Origin: Rhodopirellula bahusiensis
Lineage (GTDB): Bacteria; Planctomycetota; Planctomycetia; Pirellulales; Pirellulaceae
Length of the DNA stretch: 64,000 nucleotides
Assembly (NCBI RefSeq): GCF_002727185.1
Contig: NZ_NIZW01000004.1
Coordinates: 62,001-126,000 of the forward strand
Direction of reading: 5' to 3'
A program made the position numbers and the translations under genes. The notes under the pieces were generated by a model. The model did no database searches. It was not told where the DNA came from and worked only from the letters and a program-made list of their open reading frames with translations. Of the stretch, positions 34,127-40,991 are shown piece after piece. How positions within the stretch are numbered: position 1 is the stretch's first letter; each line of letters starts with the position of its first letter.

Positions 34127-36793
34127 ATGTCCAATTCATCCACTTCTCCTCCGTGGGACGACCCTCGCGTCACGGCATTCGTCCTGGGCGAACTGCCTGA
34201 AAACGAAGCCGCTCAGTTCACCGAAGAGATGAACGCCAACCCAGAACTCGCCACCGCCGTCGAGGAAGCTCGAGCGGTCACCGAGCAAGTCGAGTCGTTC
34301 TTCCACTCCGCCGCGGTCCCACCACTGGAATCCAACCGCGTCGAAAGCATCGTTCGCGAAAGCGAAACGGTTCCTTCCGAGGACGACGTGGCTTCCGCCG
34401 GATCGGCCGCGGGTGCGGCTTGGTTCCAGACTCGATGGGTCCAATGGGCCGTTGCAGCCAGTGTGATCGGAATCATCCTGGGACTTTCAGTTCCAGCGGT
34501 GCATACCGCTCGCGAGACGGCTTCTCACCAACACCCCGCATTTTCGATAGACGCCGCCGACCAATCCGGTCCCGAACTCACCGAGTCGATGGTGAGAGAA
34601 GCGTCGCCATTTGAAAGTGCCGAAATGGTTTACCAGCCGCTCGACGGCACCGCTCCCAAATCATTGCCCATGCAATCACTACCCGCTGAAAAGGAAGCCG
34701 ACGGCGAGTCGTTCGGCTTGCAGTCAGCCGGACGACTCTCAGGAGTATCCCCTACCGCCAAAGCCGACTCACCGTCAGTAACCGGCCAACTTTACTCGCA
34801 AACCGAAGCATTCTACGACAAGCGAACTCGCGAATTGGAAGAGGCGCCAATTGCACCGGAACTTACCGCCCCTCCTTCAATGAATGGCTTGAACACCAGT
34901 TCATCCAGGGGAGGAATGGGCATGGACTCTATGATGGGAATGGGCGGCATGGACATGGACATGGCCGGGCCAGCAATGGAAGGGATGGACATGGGCATGG
35001 GCATGATGGGCGGAGGAATGGGCGGTGCGTCTGCCGACAGCAACACGGCTCCTCGCTTTGTTCGCGAAGACGGCTCATTGGCTGCCAATACTCCCGCCTC
35101 GCTTGCCACACCGAAAGACGAGGCACCAACGACCCTCAGCGAACCCTCGGCTGGCAAACCAGTGGTGGGTAACTTTGCAGTGGCTCCCGTTCCGGAACAG
35201 CTTGGACGTCAGCAATTCGATTTCGGCGCTTCGCGTGAAAGAATGGCTAAGAGCGAGCTCCTTGAGACGAATCGCCTTGCTTCGGCTCCCGAAATACGTG
35301 TCATCCCCATCCTGCCAGCCACGCCAGATGGCGAAGGCCAGGGCCCCGGCATGTCCGGTGACAAGTTCGAACCGATCCAAGAGAACGAATTCCAACGCGT
35401 GGCCAATAATTCGCTCAGCACGTTTTCCATCGATGTTGATACCGCCAGCTACGCGAAAGTCCGCAGCTACCTGCAACGAGGCCAACTGCCACGTCCCGAC
35501 TCGGTCCGCATCGAAGAACTGATCAACTACTTCGATTACCAGTACACGCCTCCATCGGCTGAAGATCCCGTTCCGTTCTCCTCCGCGATGGCTGTCGCCT
35601 CCTGCCCTTGGAACGAAAACAATCGCTTGGTCCGAGTTGGTATCCAAGCCAAAGACATCGACCGAAAAGAACGCCCGCGCTGCAACTTGGTGTTCTTGAT
35701 CGACACCAGCGGATCGATGAAGCGTCCCAACAAACTGCCGTTGGTCATCGAAGGCATGAAGGTGCTGCTCGACCAACTGAACAAGAAAGATCGTGTGGCA
35801 ATTGTGGTCTACGCAGGATCATCGGGATTGGTCCTCGACTCGACCCCGGTCAAGCAAAAGAAGAAGATCGTCCGAGCCCTGTCGGCTCTGTCGGCCGGTG
35901 GCAGCACCAACGGTGGTGCCGGTTTGCAACTCGCTTACCAAACCGCCCGTGAGAACTTCATCGAGGATGGCGTGAACCGAGTGATCCTGTGCAGCGATGG
36001 CGACTTCAACGTCGGCATGACTGGCACCGATCAATTGGTGGCCGAAGCGACTCGCCAATCCAAATCGGGCACCGAACTGACCGTGCTGGGATTCGGCATG
36101 GGCAATCACAACGACGCGATGATGGAACGCATCTCCAACTCCGGTGCGGGCAACTACGCCTTCGTTGACACGACGGCGGAAGCCAACAAAGTCCTCGCAG
36201 ACCAAGTCGCCGGCACGCTGTTCACGGTCGCTAAAGACGTGAAGATCCAAGTCGAATTCAATCCCGCGGTCGTCTCGGCTTACCGATTGATTGGGTACGA
36301 GAACCGGATCTTGGCCAAGGAAGACTTCAACGACGACAAGGTCGACGCCGGTGAAATCGGAGCCGGCCACCGCGTGACGGCTCTGTACGAGATCGCTCCG
36401 GTGGGCAAGCTCCCTGATTCCATCTCACCCGATGTCGATCCGCTCAAGTATCAACCCAGGGACGATGCTGATTTGAGCTCCAAAGGGCCAACCAATGAAA
36501 TTCTGACGCTGAAGATTCGTCACAAACCCCCGCAAGGCGACGTCAGCGAGAAGCTCACTTTCCCGCTGGTCAACGAGAGCGAGCCCTTTGAAAAGGCCGA
36601 CGCGGACTTCCAATTCGCTGCCGCGGTCGCCGGTTTTGGGATGCAACTTCGTAACAGCACCCACGCTGGAACCTGGACGATGGACGACGTGATCGCCACC
36701 GCAACGGATGCCAAGGGCGATGACGAACACGGACTCCGAGCCGAGTTCCTGGAACTGGCGCGAACGGCGAAACGATTGATCGTCAACGACTGA
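34127..36793 (+). CDS. Anti-sigma-like membrane protein with von Willebrand A domain (YfbK type)
   Basis: The 888-residue protein combines an N-terminal anti-sigma-like helical domain (about 10-60, 'DDPRVTAFVLGELPENEAAQ'), one membrane segment (about 104-125), a long variable region with a Met/Gly-rich stretch (about 262-301) and a YfbK-type module. In that module 'FSIDVDTASYAKVRSYL' and 'RIEELINYFDY' precede the VWA domain with MIDAS residues D526-T-S-G-S, a Thr in GGSTNGG and Asp in 'CSDGDFNVG'; the C-terminal part matches DUF3520. It should sit in the inner membrane with the anti-sigma end inside and the VWA end outside. The preceding ECF sigma gene is its likely target. Confidence 0.88.
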   Translation: MSNSSTSPPWDDPRVTAFVLGELPENEAAQFTEEMNANPELATAVEEARAVTEQVESFFHSAAVPPLESNRVESIVRESETVPSEDDVASAGSAAGAAWFQTRWVQWAVAASVIGIILGLSVPAVHTARETASHQHPAFSIDAADQSGPELTESMVREASPFESAEMVYQPLDGTAPKSLPMQSLPAEKEADGESFGLQSAGRLSGVSPTAKADSPSVTGQLYSQTEAFYDKRTRELEEAPIAPELTAPPSMNGLNTSSSRGGMGMDSMMGMGGMDMDMAGPAMEGMDMGMGMMGGGMGGASADSNTAPRFVREDGSLAANTPASLATPKDEAPTTLSEPSAGKPVVGNFAVAPVPEQLGRQQFDFGASRERMAKSELLETNRLASAPEIRVIPILPATPDGEGQGPGMSGDKFEPIQENEFQRVANNSLSTFSIDVDTASYAKVRSYLQRGQLPRPDSVRIEELINYFDYQYTPPSAEDPVPFSSAMAVASCPWNENNRLVRVGIQAKDIDRKERPRCNLVFLIDTSGSMKRPNKLPLVIEGMKVLLDQLNKKDRVAIVVYAGSSGLVLDSTPVKQKKKIVRALSALSAGGSTNGGAGLQLAYQTARENFIEDGVNRVILCSDGDFNVGMTGTDQLVAEATRQSKSGTELTVLGFGMGNHNDAMMERISNSGAGNYAFVDTTAEANKVLADQVAGTLFTVAKDVKIQVEFNPAVVSAYRLIGYENRILAKEDFNDDKVDAGEIGAGHRVTALYEIAPVGKLPDSISPDVDPLKYQPRDDADLSSKGPTNEILTLKIRHKPPQGDVSEKLTFPLVNESEPFEKADADFQFAAAVAGFGMQLRNSTHAGTWTMDDVIATATDAKGDDEHGLRAEFLELARTAKRLIVND

Positions 36794-36810
36794 TCCCTCG
36801 CCCAGAACCT

Positions 36811-36852
36811 GTCTCTCGGTGGTCCCCCACCGAGAGACGTCCTGAGTTTTTT
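36811..36852 (+). terminator. Probable terminator of the sigma/VWA operon
   Basis: A perfect 12-bp stem (GTCTCTCGGTGG, 36811-36822, with CCACCGAGAGAC, 36827-36838) and 4-nt loop lies 18 bp after the VWA stop. A T run (36847-36852) follows 8 nt after the stem. Confidence 0.7.
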
Positions 36853-36885
36853 AGTGCCGCTGTTCAGCGGGCTTCCGAACGGCAT

Positions 36886-36916
36886 ACCTCTCCCGAAACG
36901 CAGTATCGGGAGAGGT
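36886..36916. repeat. Inverted repeat hairpin
   Basis: A perfect 11-bp stem (ACCTCTCCCGA, 36886-36896, with TCGGGAGAGGT, 36906-36916) and a 9-nt loop. It sits in the repeat patch 36794-37648. Confidence 0.75.
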
Positions 36917-36939
36917 CTCGCGACGCCGTTCAGGCCTAC

Positions 36940-37022
36940 GTTTTGAAGTTGCTTTTGTTCGTTGAATGGCCAACGGCCAAGTTCAACCCAAAACGCGTGG
37001 GTTGATGTTGGCCGTTGGCCAA
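36940..37022 (+). repeat. Intergenic repeat, TTGGCCAACGGCCAA family, copy B
   Basis: It starts with GTTTTGAAGTTG like copy A. TGGCCAACGGCCAA (36967-36980) and TTGGCCGTTGGCCAA (37008-37022) are inverted, with an inner pair TCAACCC/GGGTTGA (36983-36989, 36999-37005), so a long stem is possible. Confidence 0.8.
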
Positions 37023-37045
37023 CCAATTCCCCTTCGTTCTCGATC

Positions 37046-37064
37046 CCAGGGGCGATGCCCCTGG
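37046..37064. repeat. GC-rich hairpin between repeat copies B and C
   Basis: An 8-bp stem CCAGGGGC/GCCCCTGG with loop GAT. Confidence 0.7.
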
Positions 37065-37071
37065 CTTCGAT

Positions 37072-37119
37072 GATGATGGCCGTTGGCCAACAAAACCGAC
37101 TGCAAAATCGAAACTTCAA
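37072..37119 (-). repeat. Intergenic repeat, TTGGCCAACGGCCAA family, partial inverted copy C
   Basis: The reverse complement reads TTGAAGTT, a T-rich stretch, TCGGTTTTGTTGGCCAACGG, and ends near CCATCATC, matching the left half of copy A. Confidence 0.75.
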
Positions 37120-37244
37120 TCGGCGTACGCGAGGGAGGGGGCCGGGAATGGGAAGCGGCGTATTTTACTCTCCCCCGGAAATCTCGCTTTCCGCCCCTCC
37201 TGCTGCGGCTTGTCGATTGAGTCGGCAACGAGGTTCTAACGCAT

Positions 37245-37508
37245 GTAGGATGGGCACTCTTGCCTTTTTGTACCCCACATCTTTTGGGAGCCGCTTGCGT
37301 TGGGAATACAAGCGGTTTAAGGCTAAACATCCCTTGCCGAGGAATCATTAGTGTTTGATTAGCGGCGATTAGTGTTCCCTTGACCGCTCTGGTGGAACAC
37401 TAATCCACTCTGATCGGACACTAATCTTTGGTGTTTCGAGATGTGGGGTACAAAAAGGCACTCTTGCCCGTCCAAGTTGAGGATGTCGGCCAAGAGTGGC
37501 CAACCTAC
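37245..37508. repeat. Palindromic GTAGG repeat interrupted by an insertion
   Basis: The ends are GTAGGATGGGCACTCTTGCC (37245-37264) and, on the other strand, GTAGGTTGGCCACTCTTGGC (from 37508). Without the inserted 192 bp and one 12-bp duplicate, the host is a 60-bp palindromic element. Similar GTAGG-ended elements are at 40650 and 40857. Confidence 0.75.
37265..37456. mobile_element. MITE-like insertion (192 bp, 18-bp terminal inverted repeats)
   Basis: The ends TTTTTGTACCCCACATCT (37265-37282) and AGATGTGGGGTACAAAAA (37439-37456) are perfect inverted repeats. GGCACTCTTGCC occurs directly on both sides (37253-37264 and 37457-37468), as a target duplication would. No coding frame is inside. 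A hairpin GATTAGTGTTCC/GGAACACTAATC (37367-37378, 37394-37405) occupies the centre. An alternative reading is a 200-bp element with 22-bp ends and a 4-bp CTCT duplication. Confidence 0.7.
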
Positions 37509-37648
37509 AGCAAACTCGACTGGCCCGTTGCCAACGGGCGGGGTTCTCAAGACGCTGCTGGATCAGTGCTGAAAAGCCGCCAACCTCATTCCATGCTGAT
37601 ATAACCAACGCAACTCGCATGATGCAAACCATCGTGCGACCGGCTTTC

Positions 37649-38458
37649 TCATGATGGCGACTGACCGTCGGGTGTCGATGTTTCCGCTCGCGACCAGATC
37701 GTGTGCATGACGACGCTGTAAACAACCAGCGTCACAATCATCAACGCACCGAAGATCATCACGCTCTGGCGAAGTGCAAACGTGACGCCGTAGTCCGAAT
37801 GAACGGCGTACACCCACGACGCGTGAACCAACATCATTAAGCTCGCCGCCGCCATCACCGACAACGTGACCGAATCCGGGATGCGAGTTCGCTTGGGTTC
37901 CGGACCGCCTTCGGGTTGTTTCCACAACCACCTCAGAGCGAACACGCCCATCGGCGGCAACAAGAACAGCGACGACAAGTGTTGGGCCACCGCATACCAT
38001 CGCACGCTGCGATGGGACAACGAGAACGCTTCGGATGACAAAAACGGCAACGCGATCATCGATCCCCAGCGATGTTGATGCGTGAACGAATCCCAGAACA
38101 CGTGCGTCGACGCGCCGACCAAAACACAAATGGCAACCAACAGAATGGATTGCCACTCGACCGACACCGGGCGATCCGCGATCGGTCGAACCCGCGTCCG
38201 CAACGGCCCCGGCAGCAACTCCACCGCCGGTTGCTTGACCAACAAGTGATAGACAAAGTACGCAGTGACGCCGACTGGAACGCAGTCGATGAACAACCCA
38301 CGGATGCTGTGAAACGATTCGTAGTCGAACAGCATCGGGAAGAACACGCCCGCGTCGGGCACCATGCACCCGATCGCGAGAGCGGAAAAGGGCAGACGCC
38401 ATTTGGCCATCCACGCGATCGGAATTGCCGCAGCAACATGAGTCGGAGTGAACGGCAT
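37649..38458 (-). CDS. DUF4184 family membrane protein
   Basis: The 269-residue protein starts 'MPFTPTHVAAAIPI', the hallmark of DUF4184, and has about six membrane segments with 'FWDSFTHQHRWGSMIALPF', another conserved block with His/Asp residues. The family role is not known; the conserved His and Asp resemble the metal-binding pattern of YdjM-like membrane hydrolases. It is alone on the minus strand between the repeat patch and the SPFH pair, 41 bp after the SPFH genes. Confidence 0.85.
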   Translation of the reverse strand: MPFTPTHVAAAIPIAWMAKWRLPFSALAIGCMVPDAGVFFPMLFDYESFHSIRGLFIDCVPVGVTAYFVYHLLVKQPAVELLPGPLRTRVRPIADRPVSVEWQSILLVAICVLVGASTHVFWDSFTHQHRWGSMIALPFLSSEAFSLSHRSVRWYAVAQHLSSLFLLPPMGVFALRWLWKQPEGGPEPKRTRIPDSVTLSVMAAASLMMLVHASWVYAVHSDYGVTFALRQSVMIFGALMIVTLVVYSVVMHTIWSRAETSTPDGQSPS

Positions 38459-38499
38459 CGCTTCTCAAATCACTTGTTGGGCAGTGCCAAGGAACGAGC

Positions 38500-39372
38500 T
38501 CAGCTCGCTTGAACCAGAACATTCGCCGAGTTCGGCAAAACACTGACCGAAGCACCCGACTCAAGCAAGTTTTCAGCCTCCATCACTTGAAGCACCGCTT
38601 CCAGGATTTCAGGGTCTCGCTTGGCGATCTCGTTCAGTTTTTCACCCACGACGCTCGGACGCGCCGCCGCGGCTTCGGCCATCTTACTCGACACCTTCAG
38701 CGCGGTCTCACTCTTGATCAAACCCACACGGTTTTCACCATCTTGCTTCATCGCGCTGGTCACCTGAACCAATCGCTTGACGACCTTTTCGGTGATGTTC
38801 TCGACCATATGACGGTCGGTAAAGGCGACCTTTCGAATGTAGACCGAACCCAACCGATATCCCCACTTTTCTGACAGCGGCGACACCGCCTGCCGGACAG
38901 TTCGGGAAAGGCTGTGCCGATCCTCGAGCATCTTTTCCATTTCCAAATTGCTCAGCGTCGAGATCGTCGAACTGGTCACGTTGGCTTGCAACGAGCCGTC
39001 TGGGTTTGCATTGGTGAACAGGAACGCAATCGGATCCTGCACCTGCATTTCGTACCAGATGCCGACCCCCATCGGCGTGCCTTCTTCCGAGTTAACCATT
39101 TGGCTGCGCAAGTAGTGCTGACGCAGTGCCGTGTCGACGACGTACTTCTTTCCAAAGAAAGGAATCAACATCGCCTTGGCACCAAAGTGAACCAGCGGGA
39201 ATTGCAAACCGGGCGTTTTGATCTCACCCAACACTTTGCCAAACAAAGTGAACACCTGCGACTCGCACTCAGCGACGCAGCAATACAAACCGAAGAAACG
39301 AGCGAATCCGAGCAAGATCGGAACCAACATCAACCCGAAAACGAAGCCGGGAACAAAACCAAGAACATCCAT
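38500..39372 (-). CDS. SPFH/band-7 protein (HflC-like)
   Basis: The 290-residue protein has one N-terminal membrane segment (about residues 3-22) and an SPFH domain ('GLQFPLVHFGAKAMLIPFFG', 'GVGIWYEMQVQDPIAF', 'LGSVYIRKVAFTDRHMVENI'), followed by a helical part. SPFH proteins form ring-like membrane assemblies that organise lipids or protease complexes. It begins 1 bp after the stop of the partner gene (TAA-G-ATG), so the ATG at 39372 is preferred over a TTG six codons earlier. The pair is arranged like hflK-hflC, but similarity to FtsH-regulating HflC is only at fold level. Confidence 0.85.
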   Translation of the reverse strand: MDVLGFVPGFVFGLMLVPILLGFARFFGLYCCVAECESQVFTLFGKVLGEIKTPGLQFPLVHFGAKAMLIPFFGKKYVVDTALRQHYLRSQMVNSEEGTPMGVGIWYEMQVQDPIAFLFTNANPDGSLQANVTSSTISTLSNLEMEKMLEDRHSLSRTVRQAVSPLSEKWGYRLGSVYIRKVAFTDRHMVENITEKVVKRLVQVTSAMKQDGENRVGLIKSETALKVSSKMAEAAAARPSVVGEKLNEIAKRDPEILEAVLQVMEAENLLESGASVSVLPNSANVLVQAS

Positions 39373-39373
39373 C

Positions 39374-40453
39374 TTATGCTTTCCCTTCAATCTTTGATTC
39401 GGTTTGATAAATACGTTCGGTGCGTTTGAACAACGGCACTCGCAAGTTTCGCAAGTAAGCCTTCAAGCAATCCGATCCGCCTTCGGACTTGATGCTGATC
39501 AACGTCCCAGCCAGTTCATGCAAAGGAGCCACTTCGGCTTGAGCGTTGTTCGTCGCGATCTCGACCGCACGAGCACTCATCGTGATCTGTTGCTCCGAAT
39601 CCGCACGCGCGGTGCTGATGTCGGCGGCGACCTGGTTGCGTGTGCTATTGATCGCCGACAAGGCTCGGTCGACTTCGGCGGGTGGATCAATTTCGGTGAT
39701 CAACGCGGCATCCAGCTCGATGCCATATCGGCCGGTCGTCGAACGACATTGCTCTTCCATGTACTGATTCAACAGCGGCAAGTTTTTACGCAAATCGTTG
39801 ATCGAAACACCTTCGGAAAGCTCAACAGCACTCGACTTGGATTCGATGTCGCCTTCGCCTGTGCCAGCGATCGCTTCGGTTTCCGCGACGGCATCGGCCA
39901 ACAAGCTTTGTCCCTTGGGATCGACAAAGTTCGCGATCCGCTCACGTAGCACGGAGACGAAATACCCCATCACGTGCTCCAGCGGGCTCTCCACGCCAAA
40001 CAGATACGGGTAGAGGTTGTTCTCGCTGATCCGATAGCGAATTTGCCCGTTGACCCCCGTGGTCAGATTGTCTTTGGTGACCGCTTCGATCGTGCTTTGA
40101 GCCTTCGATGGGTCCCACGTCAGATCGACCGTTTGAGTCGCGACGCTGACCTTGTGAACTCGTTGCCAAGGCAGCTTGAAATAGGGTCCACCGGGACCGA
40201 TCACTTCGACTTGCGGGTACTCATAGCGTTCCCGTTCGTCATCCGAGAGAACTTGACCATCGGATCCCGCCCCGAGACGTTTCACCGCCCCAAAGGTCGT
40301 GACCACCGCTCGCTGATCCGGTCGCACGGTGTACAAACACCCGACCAGAACCTTGAGAGCGGCATAGAAGCCAACTCCCATCATCAACCCAACCAAGAAA
40401 AACACGCTGCTACCTCTTTGGAAAGTTTCCGTTGCATCCGAACTGAAAGTCAC
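39374..40453 (-). CDS. SPFH/band-7 protein (HflK-like)
   Basis: The 359-residue protein has an N-terminal membrane segment (about 20-42), an SPFH domain ('TVRPDQRAVVTTFGAVKR', 'GPGGPYFKLPWQRVHKVSVA', 'LTTGVNGQIRYRISE') and a coiled C-terminal part ('AALITEIDPPAEVDRALSAI'). This architecture is that of HflK-like proteins. The start is a GTG, the first in frame. It is the first gene of the SPFH pair. The spacer on its upstream side holds two 121-bp palindromic elements, so the promoter is in about 40454-40640. Confidence 0.87.
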   Translation of the reverse strand: MTFSSDATETFQRGSSVFFLVGLMMGVGFYAALKVLVGCLYTVRPDQRAVVTTFGAVKRLGAGSDGQVLSDDERERYEYPQVEVIGPGGPYFKLPWQRVHKVSVATQTVDLTWDPSKAQSTIEAVTKDNLTTGVNGQIRYRISENNLYPYLFGVESPLEHVMGYFVSVLRERIANFVDPKGQSLLADAVAETEAIAGTGEGDIESKSSAVELSEGVSINDLRKNLPLLNQYMEEQCRSTTGRYGIELDAALITEIDPPAEVDRALSAINSTRNQVAADISTARADSEQQITMSARAVEIATNNAQAEVAPLHELAGTLISIKSEGGSDCLKAYLRNLRVPLFKRTERIYQTESKIEGKA

Positions 40454-40649
40454 CCGAATTCGACAGCGAAACGCTGCTTGAAACCCTAGCCCGCGAAGAA
40501 AGCCACGGAGCGGTTTTCCAACAATTCATTCGCTTCCAAAATGGATTGAATCGAATGTAACGACTGAAAGAGGGTGACGCTGGATGAAGAGGCTGGTTTG
40601 CGAGCGAGAGAGGGCGCAGGTTAGTTGATGTTGATGCGTTTGCACCGAT

Positions 40650-40771
40650 GTAGGCCAGGTCATTACCTGGCACCCAGCCGATGCTTTGGAACAAAGCGAG
40701 GCGGCCAGCAGCACCGCTATCAAGCTCCAAACCTGCCGGCCAGTCACCGAGCCAGGCGAGGCCTGGCCTAC
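40650..40771. repeat. GTAGGCCAGG palindromic element, copy 1
   Basis: Ends GTAGGCCAGGTCATTACCTG and, inverted, GTAGGCCAGGCCTCGCCTGG. Each end can form its own 7-bp hairpin or pair with the other. Highly similar copy 2 is at 40857-40977. Confidence 0.85.
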
Positions 40772-40794
40772 GTTTACACGACTCAGACCTGGGA

Positions 40795-40832
40795 ATTGAA
40801 AAAGTTCAATTGACAATTTTAAATTGTAAAAT
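40795..40832 (+). repeat. AT-rich element, third copy of the 33178-33348 arm
   Basis: The 38 nt match the reverse complement of the right arm at 33309-33348 with one mismatch in 38. It contains TTGAA/TTCAA and ACAATTT/AAATTGT. Confidence 0.8.
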
Positions 40833-40856
40833 TGCAAGCGGAGATTCAGCACCGAT

Positions 40857-40977
40857 GTAGGCCAGGTCATTACCTGGCATCCAGCCGATGCTTTGGAACA
40901 AAGCGAGGCGACCAACAACACGCCTTCAAGCTCCGAACCCACCGGCCATTCACCATGCCAGGCGGGGCTTGGCCTAC
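40857..40977. repeat. GTAGGCCAGG palindromic element, copy 2
   Basis: The same orientation as copy 1, separated by 85 bp that contain the AT-rich element. Copies 1 and 2 share the 'TTTGGAACAAAGCGAGGC' core (40684-40702 in copy 1). Confidence 0.85.
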
Positions 40978-40991
40978 GACTGGAGATCTGT

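Noticed and set aside
36845-37648. Plus- and minus-strand frames in the repeat patch
   Set aside because: They are translations of repeats and hairpins with many Arg and Pro, not conserved proteins.
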